Below the pieces are notes generated by a model. The model worked only from the letters and a program-made list of their open reading frames with translations, was not told the origin of the DNA and did not search any database. Below, piece after piece: positions 42,355 through 51,209 of a stretch of DNA of 64,000 bases (position 1 is its first letter; each line of letters begins with the position of its first letter). The stretch is taken from contig JAFVAY010000012.1 of NCBI GenBank assembly GCA_017480325.1, positions 62,001 to 126,000 on the forward strand, read 5' to 3'. The position numbers and the translations under genes are program-made. The DNA comes from Clostridiales bacterium. Its GTDB lineage: Bacteria > Bacillota > Clostridia > Saccharofermentanales > Saccharofermentanaceae.

Positions 42355-43773
42355 TTACTTATTCTTTAATATATCATCTGATTTATTATAGACTGGAATA
42401 CTCTTAAGTGTATTCAGAAGAAATACTAATCCTATAACTGCAGATATCACATCTGATATCAATGCTGCCCACAGCATAGTAACGATACTATGGGACACCG
42501 AGGCAAGTATGACAGATGCCGGCACGAATATGATCACATCTCTTAACAGCGCCAATAACGTTGATTTAAGGCTGTTTCCCATCGACTGGAGCATTATCGC
42601 CGCAGACTTAATAAAACATGTGAGGATTATTCCGCCAAGGAAGATCCTGATGCAGAGTCTCGCATACTCCATATATTCCGGCGTGTTGTTCTTACCGAAC
42701 AGTATGATAACCGCATCAGGAAATATCTCGAAGATAAGGAACGCTATAAGTCCAACCGCCAGCACCAGCTTCGTTATAGTAAATACAGTTTCCTTCACTC
42801 TTCCGGTATTCCCCGCACCAAGATTAAACCCTATTATCGGCTGTCCTCCAAGACTGATACCTATTACGACAGAAACAACGATCCCGAACACCTTCATTAC
42901 GATTCCGACCACAGCAAGAGGAGTAACTGCCCCGAAAGCGACACCGGTACTTGCGATGGTCTCGTATCCGTATTTACCGAGAAGGTTGTTGTTAACAGCA
43001 ATGATTATCACTATCGACAGCTGAACTATCAGAGACGCCATACCGACTGTAACGATGCTTCTGACGGTCTTGAAGTCCGGCTTTATCGCTTCCCTATTAA
43101 TCTTAAACAGCTTTGATCTGAACAGATATACCACGCTCATGACAAAGGTCAGGATCTGTCCTATAACAGTAGCGATCGCGGCGCCTTTGACCCCCATACC
43201 ACAAGCAAATATGAACACAGGATCTAATATCAGATTTGATATTGCTCCGGCCAATGTGCATGCCATAGCATACCTGGGAGAGCCGTCAGCTCTTATGCTT
43301 CCGTTAAGCCCCTGCCCTATCATGTAGAAAGGAAGTCCTGCGCATATAATCATGTAATACTCGGTAGCATACCGATAACAGAGTTCCTCTTGGGGATCCG
43401 CACCGAAAAGCTTTAATACCTGCCCTCTTAATGCAAAACCTGCGACACAAAGGACGACTGCCAGGCCGATAAGCATAATGAGACCGTTACCGATATTACG
43501 GTTTGCCTTTTCCCTGTTGTCCATCCCGAGAGCAATACTGAAGGCTGCCGCCGCACCGTCTCCTATAAGGAGAGCGAGTCCCAGGGCAAGCACGGTAAAA
43601 GGATAGACAATGTTAGTAGCAGCATTACCATAAGCGCCTGCCTCGCTCCATCCGATGAATATCTGATCGACGATATTATAAAGCGCCGCCACTATCATGC
43701 TGATTACGCAAGGGATGGAAAACTTCGCGATCAGCTTCCCTATTCTTTCTTCTCCAAGATCTAATTCTTTCAC
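42355..43773 (-). CDS. MATE family efflux transporter
   Basis: About 472 residues from a GTG at 43773 with GGAG 9 nt upstream. Twelve membrane helices in two MATE repeats; IGKLIAKFSIPCVISMIVAA and YNIVDQIFIGW open the first bundle, and GFNLGAGN marks the second. Multidrug or organic-cation efflux driven by Na+ or H+. The leader contains a terminator-like hairpin overlapping a 22-codon ORF, so attenuation control is possible. Confidence 0.92.
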   Translation of the reverse strand: MKELDLGEERIGKLIAKFSIPCVISMIVAALYNIVDQIFIGWSEAGAYGNAATNIVYPFTVLALGLALLIGDGAAAAFSIALGMDNREKANRNIGNGLIMLIGLAVVLCVAGFALRGQVLKLFGADPQEELCYRYATEYYMIICAGLPFYMIGQGLNGSIRADGSPRYAMACTLAGAISNLILDPVFIFACGMGVKGAAIATVIGQILTFVMSVVYLFRSKLFKINREAIKPDFKTVRSIVTVGMASLIVQLSIVIIIAVNNNLLGKYGYETIASTGVAFGAVTPLAVVGIVMKVFGIVVSVVIGISLGGQPIIGFNLGAGNTGRVKETVFTITKLVLAVGLIAFLIFEIFPDAVIILFGKNNTPEYMEYARLCIRIFLGGIILTCFIKSAAIMLQSMGNSLKSTLLALLRDVIIFVPASVILASVSHSIVTMLWAALISDVISAVIGLVFLLNTLKSIPVYNKSDDILKNK

Positions 43774-43789
43774 TAAGATACACTCCGTT

Positions 43790-43869
43790 TCACAAAATAA
43801 AAGAGCAACAAAAAAGCGCAAGTCCCGTAATCGGACTTACGCTTCGTTTGCTGCTCATTACCATGGTAA
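43790..43869 (-). promoter_or_regulatory. Leader of the MATE gene: short ORF, terminator-like hairpin and palindrome
   Basis: On the minus strand an ATG at 43858 opens a 22-codon peptide (MSSKRSVSPITG, then LALFCCSFIL) whose TGA (43792-43790) is just before the MATE ribosome site. The peptide spans a 54-nt hairpin (43856-43803) whose inner stem AAGCG-AAGTCC ends in six T residues, as in an intrinsic terminator. TTACCATGGTAA (43858-43869) is a perfect palindrome over the probable transcription start; TATACT lies just upstream. The layout resembles drug-responsive attenuators. Confidence 0.5.
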
Positions 43870-43941
43870 GTATATCATTTTCGATTCGAAAGCGTAAGTG
43901 TTATTTGCTCAACAAACAGTAGAGCAGACTGAAGAAGTTTC

Positions 43942-44376
43942 TTAATCCTTCAGAAGCTTAAGCCATTTACGCTGCCTGTGGGCATAGAAAGCATTCGCCC
44001 ACAGCCAGACAAATACAGTCTTCCAACCCGCTTCGATATCTACCTCATCGGTATATTCGGTATTGCCGTCAACATCCTTAAGGTAGATCTTGTGATTCCA
44101 TGTGGGCACGAACTTATTACCCTCGCGGCTTCGAACTTCGTCTATATCAAACCTCTCGATATTTATCGTGTGAATTCCGAAAGGGATTATCCCCCACATT
44201 TTGAAACGGTACGAAGAGCTGGCACCTACCTTCCACACCATCGGATCGTCTGGATTGACAGGTGTGAACGTCGCATAGGGCGACGCTATATACTGAAGCG
44301 TCTGAAGCTGCTGCAGCTTCTCGAAAACCTTTTCGCGAGGTGCAGGAAATATAGATGTCTTTCTTACTGTTCTCAT
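43942..44376 (-). CDS. SRPBCC superfamily (START-like) protein
   Basis: 144 residues. A single START/polyketide-cyclase-like domain: FPAPREKVFEKLQQLQTLQYIA at the start, WKVGASSSYRFKMWG and an IYLKDVDGNTEYTDEVDIEAG beta-grip, then a C-terminal helix. Such proteins bind small hydrophobic ligands. It overlaps the upstream hydrolase stop by 4 bp, so the pair is coupled and falls under palindrome site 7. Confidence 0.8.
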   Translation of the reverse strand: MRTVRKTSIFPAPREKVFEKLQQLQTLQYIASPYATFTPVNPDDPMVWKVGASSSYRFKMWGIIPFGIHTINIERFDIDEVRSREGNKFVPTWNHKIYLKDVDGNTEYTDEVDIEAGWKTVFVWLWANAFYAHRQRKWLKLLKD

Positions 44377-45227
44377 AAGCTAGCGGTGAACTCCTTTATT
44401 GCTGCAACATATTTATCCGTCTGCATAATTGGTGCCAGATGTCCCCCGGAGACGCTATCCACAACATAAGGTTCTTCGAAGAGGTCAATCAGGTCCTTTT
44501 GCATCTTTGAATCAAAGGTTCCGTCATCGACGGGCAGGATAAGTAAGACTCTGCCCTTAAGATAAGAGAACTCTTCCTTATTACAGGGTCTTTGGTTCAT
44601 GATATCCACCAGAAGCGATGTCATATGAACATCGTATTGACCGGTATAATCCTTAAACGCCCACGTGAAGAAATCTTTCATATACTGATACTCTTCGTCC
44701 GTGACACCTTTGATCTTCTTAAGGCTCGCCTTTATAAGCATCGGTTTAAGAAGATTGTAAGGAACATGCCCCAGAACCCAGATAAGAGGCCTTGCAAGTT
44801 TGGAATACTGTTTTCTTAACGATTCTATAGTTTCTTCATTAAGCCCCGCCGTAGAGAAAAGGCACAAGCCGTCAGTGATATCAGGATATTTACGGGCAAT
44901 CATCTGAGCGAGGTATCCGCCGAAGGATTCACCCATAAATATCGTCTTATTTATGCCAAGTCTTTCAATCAGCGAATGTATTGCATCCACCAGGTCTTCG
45001 TTCGTATCTGCTCCCATAGGATAATCGAACGCAAGCACGCGATACGAGGATTCCAGATTCTCTATAAAGGAGAAATTCAGCTCGGCAAGTCCCATGCCGC
45101 CTGTGAGTATTGTTATGGTTTGAGACCCTGCACCACACAGGATATATCGGAACTGACTTTCTCCTATATCTGTAGTCTTAAATTCATGGTTGCTTTGAAA
45201 TACGTTAATATCAGAATAGAAATCCAT
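44373..45227 (-). CDS. Alpha/beta hydrolase
   Basis: 284 residues from the ATG at 45227 (AAGGA upstream, 33 nt after TATAAT); the longer ORF would read through the promoter and operator and is rejected. TILTGGMGLAEL oxyanion region, nucleophile GESFGGYL, acid PVDDGTF and C-terminal SGGHLAP. Paralog of the 26540 protein. First gene of an operon with the SRPBCC protein. Substrate unknown. Confidence 0.85.
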   Translation of the reverse strand: MDFYSDINVFQSNHEFKTTDIGESQFRYILCGAGSQTITILTGGMGLAELNFSFIENLESSYRVLAFDYPMGADTNEDLVDAIHSLIERLGINKTIFMGESFGGYLAQMIARKYPDITDGLCLFSTAGLNEETIESLRKQYSKLARPLIWVLGHVPYNLLKPMLIKASLKKIKGVTDEEYQYMKDFFTWAFKDYTGQYDVHMTSLLVDIMNQRPCNKEEFSYLKGRVLLILPVDDGTFDSKMQKDLIDLFEEPYVVDSVSGGHLAPIMQTDKYVAAIKEFTASL

Positions 45228-45272
45228 GAGCCATATCCTTGTTGTTTTTTTACGAATTGGATTATAACTCAA

Positions 45273-45294
45273 TTGGTTAGCAGAGGCTAACCAA
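45273..45294. promoter_or_regulatory. GTTAG-N6-CTAAC operator, site 7
   Basis: Arms TTGGTTAGC and GCTAACCAA around AGAG: a 22-bp near-perfect palindrome, the most symmetric after site 2. On the minus strand the core ends 9 bp before TATAAT (45266-45261). Confidence 0.78.
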
Positions 45295-45324
45295 TCATTT
45301 GTAATGGCTATAATCATTTGTCTC

Positions 45325-45483
45325 GTAGAAGCATCTTACGCCAACATAATTGCAGTAAGAGCAGAGGATGCTAACAATCCCGCTGTACAGGCTCTAGTTG
45401 AAGTACTTCTTTCAGAAGAGACACAGCAGTGGATACTGGATAACTACAATGGTGCCGTTATCCCCGTAATCGATCTTGGCTGA
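45325..45483 (+). pseudogene. 3' remnant of a methionine-binding lipoprotein gene (metQ/NlpA family)
   Basis: 52 codons without a start: ANIIAVRAEDANNPAVQALV, then EVLLSEETQQWILDNYNGAV and IPVIDLG before TGA. This is the standard C-terminus of MetQ-type substrate-binding proteins of the D-methionine ABC importer. A TAG lies just before it, and no metN or metI is nearby, so the importer operon has been lost here. Confidence 0.82.
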
Positions 45484-46243
45484 TCAGTTGTCTAACATCG
45501 TCAAGACTAAGTATGGTGATCTGATCCCGTGCAGCGGTGCTTCCGATTACAGAAAGAAGTATCGCTGCCCGGTCGATCATTATGACAACGGTAATGTAAA
45601 AAGTGTGTATCTCGAGGAACCTCAGAACATCGATCTTCCGGAAGGCACATTCCAAGCGGAGCTAATTACTTTCTATGAAGATGGTAATGTAAAGCGAATA
45701 TTCCCATTGTACGGTCAATTAAGCGCCTTCTGGAGTTTGGAAGAAGAGCTTGAATTTGCCCCCTATTATGATTTCTGTCTAGATGGGAGCAGCGTGAGGA
45801 TAAGACCTCAGTGTCTTTACTTCTATCCTTCGGGAAAGATCAGAAGCATTACCTTATGGCCTACAGACAAACTTGAGATCAAGACCCCTATAGGCACCGT
45901 TATCACCACACTGGGTATCGAGCTTCACGAGAACGGATCAATAAGAAGCATAGAGCCTATACCCGGCACTGTTATTACAACGCCATTCGGAGAAGTAAGA
46001 CCGTTTATCTATAAAGAACTTATGCTCCATGCGGAGGATTCATCTTTGACATTCGATGATAAAGGTGAACTTACAGGTCTAAGCACTATATGCTCCTCAT
46101 TAGAACATAACGGAGTTGTGATAAAGCCCTCAGGGATCAACTCTCCCTTGAGTATAAAGATCCGTGACAAAGAGATTCTCGTGAGACTTAATGATTCGGA
46201 TATTCGGATCAACACCTCACTCGAGGAGGTGCGATTCCGTTAA
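45476..46243 (+). CDS. Conserved protein with repeated beta motifs, function unknown
   Basis: 255 residues. Repeats of the form FYEDGNVKRI / FYPSGKIRSITL / LHENGSIRSIEP, each followed by a P-x-G-T strand, give an all-beta, MORN-like pattern; I recall similar unnamed proteins in anaerobes but no function. The start is uncertain: the first in-frame codon is TTG 45476, overlapping the MetQ remnant by 8 bp, with no ribosome site, so the 5' end may have been replaced by recombination. Ends before a terminator. Confidence 0.65.
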   Translation: MADQLSNIVKTKYGDLIPCSGASDYRKKYRCPVDHYDNGNVKSVYLEEPQNIDLPEGTFQAELITFYEDGNVKRIFPLYGQLSAFWSLEEELEFAPYYDFCLDGSSVRIRPQCLYFYPSGKIRSITLWPTDKLEIKTPIGTVITTLGIELHENGSIRSIEPIPGTVITTPFGEVRPFIYKELMLHAEDSSLTFDDKGELTGLSTICSSLEHNGVVIKPSGINSPLSIKIRDKEILVRLNDSDIRINTSLEEVRFR

Positions 46244-46263
46244 TATCATGTTTCTCTTTTTGG

Positions 46264-46296
46264 CCCTCGTCTTCTTCGGAAGGCGGGGATTTTTTA
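46264..46296 (+). terminator. Intrinsic terminator
   Basis: CCCTCGTCTTC, short loop, GAAGGCGGGG, then ATTTTTT, 20 bp after the stop at 46243. The stem is imperfect. The DNA from here to 46461 holds nothing else I can identify. Confidence 0.7.
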
Positions 46297-46461
46297 TGTA
46301 AATCCATCAAAAAGGAACTGTGCTCAAAACTATACAAGTGCAATAACTGAGAAAATAACCGGAACCGCAGATTGTCTTTTTTCTTGTTGATTCACTAAAA
46401 TAATTCTCCAATTGCAGTTTAAATTTGTAGACCAAGGGAAATCAATTTATCGCATCCGTAA

Positions 46462-47169
46462 TCAAACCAATTTTGCTCCGCAGCTGCCGCAGAACTTCCC
46501 TGTTCCACCTGTAGGGGTTCCACAATTAGAGCAGAACTTCGGGACAGACATAACAGGTGTTCCTGCCTTCATAGCATTCATGGCTGCGACCTGAGCAGCA
46601 GCGTTAGCAACCGCTTCGTTCCCGGAAGATGCCTTCATAGCAAATTCGCGCGCTTTCCTCATCTGCTCTTCTGCCTGCTGAGCTTTAAGCTTATTTTCTG
46701 CTTCTATGCGTGCTTTTTCTTCAGGAGAGAGTGCATCCCATGCGCGCTGAGCTTCCGCCATCTTTTCCTGCTGCAACTTAGCAAGTTCTTCCGGAGTCAT
46801 CCTCGAAATGGCGTTCATCTGGTCCATTTGAGAGATTATTTTACTGCTGTTCTCATCCGGGACTATATTCGTCAATGAAAAAGACGTAAGGGTAATATTC
46901 TTTGAAGCGTACAACTCCCTGACTGCACTGGTGAATCTATCTTGATGAGTAATCAAATTTTTATAGGAGATATTCTCCTTGGACAGGGCGGAAAGAACAT
47001 CTGTTATAGCCTGGCTTGTTATATTTTTAACGATAGTCTGGCCTCGTTCAGACCCATCAAGATCATCGCAGGCGACTTCAGTCTCGCCTACTACCTTAAC
47101 ACCAATATATCTGTAATCCGGATCTTTGTATGTTGAATCAATACCGAACTTAACACTAAATGCTCCCAT
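46462..47169 (-). CDS. SPFH/YdjI-like protein with C-terminal zinc ribbon
   Basis: 235 residues. The first ~120 residues resemble the C-terminal part of an SPFH (band 7/virion-core-like) domain: FTSAVRELYASKNITLTSFSLTN with an ISQMDQM helix. Next comes a coiled-coil, charged ALSPEEKARIEAENKLKAQQ segment and a zinc ribbon, CSNCG...CGSCG, at the end. SPFH proteins scaffold membranes; the usual N-terminal membrane insertion part is short here, so it could be truncated. AAAGGAGA precedes the ATG. Confidence 0.72.
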   Translation of the reverse strand: MGAFSVKFGIDSTYKDPDYRYIGVKVVGETEVACDDLDGSERGQTIVKNITSQAITDVLSALSKENISYKNLITHQDRFTSAVRELYASKNITLTSFSLTNIVPDENSSKIISQMDQMNAISRMTPEELAKLQQEKMAEAQRAWDALSPEEKARIEAENKLKAQQAEEQMRKAREFAMKASSGNEAVANAAAQVAAMNAMKAGTPVMSVPKFCSNCGTPTGGTGKFCGSCGAKLV

Positions 47170-47255
47170 CTTTAGGTCTCCTTTGTATAACTTATTTTCT
47201 CGACAAAGAACCTTACTCTGCCCTATGCAATAATTATACCACTCGGATCTATTTA

Positions 47256-47686
47256 TTACCCACCTAACGGACGCTCACATTGAACCGCGGTTATAACGCC
47301 GCCCTTATCAAAGGTCATGCGGTAACAGGAGTAATCGTTAGCATCATACATGTTGTGCCCGACTATGGTCGAAGTCTTAATTACGGCATATCCAGAGCCG
47401 TCGTCATTACGGACTACTCGCTCGAACTCTCCATACTCTGTTCAACACGAGAAATATCTGTGCCGATAAAACTCCAGTCATTGATCTCCGGATAAGAACC
47501 GTGCGACATCCGCCACATAATCAGTGATCCTGTTATTAAAACAAGCGCAACAAGCGATGCGGCAACAGCGGTAACAGAATGATTTCTCTTCCTTCTGACA
47601 AACAGAGCAATAAGCAACCCTATCAGCCCAGCTATCAACGCGACCGTTATAGCAGTGATAATGATGTATATTCCTGCTATTTCCAT
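47256..47686 (-). pseudogene. Frameshifted small membrane protein gene
   Basis: The ORF from 47686 encodes two membrane helices (IYIIITAITVALIAGLIGLL and VAASLVALVLITG) and then runs to a stop at 47414 after DISRVEQ. Near 47443 a -1 shift joins it to EYGEFERVVRNDDGSGYAVI, KTSTIVGHNMYDANDYSCYR and a tail ending ERPLGG with TAA at 47258-47256. The two parts make a coherent exported or membrane-anchored domain, so this is one gene broken by a single-base change. Function unknown. Confidence 0.65.
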
Positions 47687-47753
47687 CTATATTCTTTCGT
47701 ACCCGAAGCTCTCTTCTGCTGCTTTCTATGTAAGTTTTCTTTTCGCAAGGGTC

Positions 47754-48380
47754 TTATCTTATAAAATTCGTAAACGTCTTCGGCTCATGCTCCGGCTTAG
47801 TGATGCCGCTGTCTTCCCCTGCCTTGATCGACTTAAGAAGCCACACAATATTTCTTCCCAGAGTCCTCATCGTCTGAAGACCTTCTTCGTCCTTCAGCAC
47901 GTCCTCCTTCGAGCTGCCGTGCACCTGATTCCAGTACTGAGAACTTACAACATGCATGTTCTCCATAAGAAAATACTGGTTAAGCCTCTCGAAAGCAGCA
48001 GTTGCACCGCCTCGTCTACAGGATACGATTGATGCGCCGAGTATGCCGTTGAACTTATCGTTAGGAATACTGAAGAACAGCCTGTCAAGGAAAGACGTCA
48101 GCCTGCCGTTAGGTCCGCCATAGTAAACAGGAGAACCGACAACGATACCGTCAATGTCATCGATCATGTCATGAATCTCATTAACCTGATCCGGGAAGAC
48201 GCATTTACCGATTTCCTGACACTTCATACACGCCATACAGTCCGGAACTGCCTTCTTGCCGAGCCAGATCTTCTGCGTCTCGACGCCGTTTTCTTCCAGG
48301 ACTTTTATCACTTCATCCATCGCTGTGCTTGTGCATCCGTCCTCGTTCGGACTTCCGTTAATAAATAAAACTTTTCCCAT
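47754..48380 (-). CDS. NADPH-dependent FMN reductase / iron-sulfur flavoprotein-like
   Basis: 208 residues from the ATG at 48380. FMN loop INGSPNEDGCTSTAMDE, a Cys cluster DCMACMKCQEIGKC and the GSPVYYGGPNGRLTSFLDR flavin loop. This combination is typical of the flavodoxin-fold NAD(P)H oxidoreductases with a C-x2-C-x2-C-x5-C cluster (isf-like). Follows the SDR gene by 21 nt; a redox pair. Electron acceptor unknown. Confidence 0.88.
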   Translation of the reverse strand: MGKVLFINGSPNEDGCTSTAMDEVIKVLEENGVETQKIWLGKKAVPDCMACMKCQEIGKCVFPDQVNEIHDMIDDIDGIVVGSPVYYGGPNGRLTSFLDRLFFSIPNDKFNGILGASIVSCRRGGATAAFERLNQYFLMENMHVVSSQYWNQVHGSSKEDVLKDEEGLQTMRTLGRNIVWLLKSIKAGEDSGITKPEHEPKTFTNFIR

Positions 48381-48401
48381 AACACAATGCCTCCTTAACA
48401 A

Positions 48402-49121
48402 TCAGAACGGATAGTCTTCGTCGTAGTTTGTGATAAACCTGTGCCCGTCAAAATCGTGCCTCTTCTTCTCGAAAAGCTCCCGTAAAATTTCCGCAGCTTC
48501 ATAGGAAGACAAAGGAGCAGGATTATCCTCGCGTCCGTCTGTCCTGATCCAGCCCGGATGCACGCAGAATATGTTAATGCTCTTGTCATCCTTGAACGTA
48601 TTTACAAGATTCATTGTGCCCATATTAAGAGCTGCCTTAGCCATGCCATAGTCGATCATATTAGTTCTGAAACACTTGGATATACTTCCTGCCTCAGACG
48701 AGATATTCATGATAAGTCCCACGTCTTCACTCTTCTTAAGAAGCGGGTAGAACGCTTTAATAACGCGAAGAGCGCCGACCGCAGTAATATCCACGGTTCG
48801 TGCTATGTAATCGAGGTCGGCCTCGAAGAATCCCTTATCGCAGTCAGGTGAGACAGAGACGGCATTATTGATAAGGATATCAAGATGATCTAATACTTTG
48901 GAAAGCTCCTCAGCGGCTTTGTTTACAGACTCTGTGCTTCCGACATCCATTGTCAGAATAATTAGCTTATCTTCGTACTTCTGATTAAGCTCATCGAGTT
49001 CGGCGCAGGGCTTTCTTACTGTAGCAACCACAGTATCCCCTGCCTCAAGGTATCTTAATACGAGATTGAAACCTAATCCTACAGCCTTTCCGGCACCTGT
49101 AACCATGACGTTATTGGACAT
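48402..49121 (-). CDS. Short-chain dehydrogenase/reductase
   Basis: 239 residues. Cofactor loop VTGAGKAVGLG, NNAV in place of NNAG, MNISSEAGS with the Ser and YGMAKAAL with the catalytic Tyr-Lys. HPGWIRTDG closes the substrate loop. First of a pair with the FMN reductase. Substrate unknown. AGGTGATAT precedes the ATG. Confidence 0.9.
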   Translation of the reverse strand: MSNNVMVTGAGKAVGLGFNLVLRYLEAGDTVVATVRKPCAELDELNQKYEDKLIILTMDVGSTESVNKAAEELSKVLDHLDILINNAVSVSPDCDKGFFEADLDYIARTVDITAVGALRVIKAFYPLLKKSEDVGLIMNISSEAGSISKCFRTNMIDYGMAKAALNMGTMNLVNTFKDDKSINIFCVHPGWIRTDGREDNPAPLSSYEAAEILRELFEKKRHDFDGHRFITNYDEDYPF

Positions 49122-49167
49122 ATATCACCTCAAGTTTTGTAATGTTTTTATTATATCACTGCATATC

Positions 49168-49201
49168 AAAACAGGTCTCAAGAACGTTCGAGACCTGTTT
49201 T
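49168..49201. terminator. Intrinsic terminator, likely bidirectional
   Basis: AAAACAGGTCTC, 10-nt loop, GAGACCTGTTTT: a perfect 12-bp stem 34 bp beyond the stop of the leftward hydrolase at 49235, with T-runs on both strands. Confidence 0.88.
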
Positions 49202-49234
49202 ATCGTCAAAGAATAGCCATAACTATGATTGGAT

Positions 49235-50227
49235 TCAGATGTATTTTCTTATGAATTCTTCTATTTTATCGAAAGGTATGATGTCCTTCTGATCGTATAG
49301 ATCCGTATGGCTCGCGCCCGGGATTATCAGAAGTTCCTTGTTATCAGTGTATTTGCTGTCTTTAACCATGTCGGCATAAGCATCCCTGCTTAAATAGCAT
49401 GAATGAGCCTTCTCGCCATGAATCATGAGAACTGCGCTTCTGATCTCGTTCGAGTACGTGAACAGTCTCGTATTCATAAGTGATGTTCCCGTCGTAAAGC
49501 TCCAGCCGTTGTTGGAGTTAAGGCTTCTCGGGTGATAACCGCGAGGAGTCTTGTAGTATGCGTGATAGTCCTTAACGAAATAAGGGGCGTCCTCAGGGAG
49601 CGGATCAATGACTCCGCCTGCCTTCTTATAATCTCCTTTTCTGAAATCTATTGTCCTCTGACTGTTAATTGCGACCCTTGCGTTATAACGCGCTTCTTCA
49701 CTGTCCTCGGAATCAAAGTATCCGTTACCTGCAACCCTGGACATATCGTACATAGTTGATGTAATTGTCGCTTTAATACGTGTATCGATACAGGCAGTCT
49801 GCAAAGCCATGCCGCCCCATCCGCATATTCCGATTATAGCGATCTTCTCGGGGTCAACATTATCCTGAACGGACAGGAAATCAACAGCAGCCTGGAAGTC
49901 TTCTACATCAATATCAGGGCTGTGCATGTCTCTCGGGAATCCGCCGGACTCACCTGTAAAAGAAGGATCGAAAGCAATAGTCAGAAAACCTCTTTCTGCC
50001 ATCTCCTGCGCATATAATCCGGAGGACTGTTCTTTACATGCGCCGAAAGGACCAGATACAGCTATCGCAGGAAGCCTGCCTTCCGCATTTTTCGGCGAAT
50101 ACATATCGGCAGCCAATGTGATGCCGAAGTGGTTAACAAAGGTCACCTTCTTGTGATCGACCTTCTCACTTCTCGGGAAAACCTTATCCCATTCACTCGT
50201 CAAATTAAGTTCTGCTGTCTTCATCAT
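49235..50227 (-). CDS. Alpha/beta hydrolase (dienelactone hydrolase/xylan-esterase-like)
   Basis: 330 residues. HFGITLAADMYSPKNAEGRLPA, then AVSGPFGACKEQSS, is the opening of large DLH/X-Pro-peptidase-type hydrolases. Nucleophile region GICGWGGMAL: the central residue is Cys-Gly-Trp-Gly-Gly, a Cys in place of the usual Ser, as in dienelactone hydrolases. C-terminal IPGASHTDLYDQ holds the His. Divergent from a LysR gene, its likely regulator. Substrate unknown. Confidence 0.83.
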   Translation of the reverse strand: MMKTAELNLTSEWDKVFPRSEKVDHKKVTFVNHFGITLAADMYSPKNAEGRLPAIAVSGPFGACKEQSSGLYAQEMAERGFLTIAFDPSFTGESGGFPRDMHSPDIDVEDFQAAVDFLSVQDNVDPEKIAIIGICGWGGMALQTACIDTRIKATITSTMYDMSRVAGNGYFDSEDSEEARYNARVAINSQRTIDFRKGDYKKAGGVIDPLPEDAPYFVKDYHAYYKTPRGYHPRSLNSNNGWSFTTGTSLMNTRLFTYSNEIRSAVLMIHGEKAHSCYLSRDAYADMVKDSKYTDNKELLIIPGASHTDLYDQKDIIPFDKIEEFIRKYI

Positions 50228-50291
50228 AGGCTTATACCTCCCATTACAATAATTATAATGTTTGATCGTTTCTATCTCTAATTGCTATAAT

Positions 50292-50307
50292 GAATATCAT
50301 GATATTC
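50292..50307. promoter_or_regulatory. LysR-type box between hydrolase and lysR
   Basis: GAATATCATGATATTC is a perfect 16-bp palindrome with the T-N11-A form, 33 bp before the LysR start and 65 bp before the divergent hydrolase start. Confidence 0.75.
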
Positions 50308-50339
50308 CGTTTTGGCATATCAGAAAGTGAGATTATAAT

Positions 50340-51209
50340 ATGGAAATCAGAACCCTCAGATACTTTCTGGCAGTTGCCAGAGAAGAGAATATGACTCGCG
50401 CTGCACAGTTACTTCATGTAACACAGCCTACACTGTCGAAGCAGCTTAAATCGTTAGAGGACGAACTTGGAAAGAAACTTTTCACAAGACACTCTTTCAG
50501 CATTAAACTTACGGACGAAGGCATGCTTCTTCGGGATCGAGCGGAAGATCTCGTAGAAATGGCCGACCGGATCGAGAAGGAATTCTTCTCTCTCGACGAT
50601 ATTACGGGCGGGGAACTCTACCTTGGTCTCGCAGAATCCTATCAGATAAGATTGATAGCAAAACAGATTCACAGCCTGAAACTTAGATTTCCTGATCTTA
50701 AATACCACATAACCAGCGGCGATACCGAACAGGTAATCGATAAGCTCGACAAAGGACTTTTGGATTTTGTTGTACTGGCTGAAGAACCCGATAAATCAAA
50801 ATACGAATTCATTCCTTTCCCGGAAGAAGATATCTGGGGTGTGGTAATGCCGTCAGACTCGCCTCTCGTCAAGAAGAAAGCGGTCAAAGTAAATGACCTT
50901 ATCGGGCTTCCGCTGTTCTGTTCAGGACAATCATGGGAGAAGGATATCCCACTGTGGGCAAAGGATAAGATGGACAAGCTTCACCTTGAAGGATCATTCA
51001 AGCTATCGTATAACGCTTCACTTTTCGCCAAGGAGCATCTCGGGTATTTACTGACCTTTGACAAGCTTATAGACACATCTCCTGAGAGCGGTCTCGCGTT
51101 CCGCCCCTTATCGCCGAAGCTTACGACAAGGCTGTATCTTGTTTGGAAGAAAGATCCGACATTCTCTCCGATAGCAGACAGATTTCTGGAGCAAATCCGG
51201 CAGTGGTGA
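50340..51209 (+). CDS. LysR family transcriptional regulator
   Basis: 289 residues. HTH at residues 16-40 (ENMTRAAQLLHVTQPTLSKQLKSLE) and effector domain with FCSGQSW and SYNASLFAKEHLGYLL. Divergent from the Cys-nucleophile hydrolase at 49235, a classic LysR-target layout, with a perfect palindrome between. Effector unknown. Confidence 0.92.
   Translation: MEIRTLRYFLAVAREENMTRAAQLLHVTQPTLSKQLKSLEDELGKKLFTRHSFSIKLTDEGMLLRDRAEDLVEMADRIEKEFFSLDDITGGELYLGLAESYQIRLIAKQIHSLKLRFPDLKYHITSGDTEQVIDKLDKGLLDFVVLAEEPDKSKYEFIPFPEEDIWGVVMPSDSPLVKKKAVKVNDLIGLPLFCSGQSWEKDIPLWAKDKMDKLHLEGSFKLSYNASLFAKEHLGYLLTFDKLIDTSPESGLAFRPLSPKLTTRLYLVWKKDPTFSPIADRFLEQIRQW

Noticed and set aside
45228-45317. N-terminal extension of the 44373 hydrolase
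   Set aside because: The extension would translate the -10 box and operator; a ribosome site and ATG at 45227 fit better.
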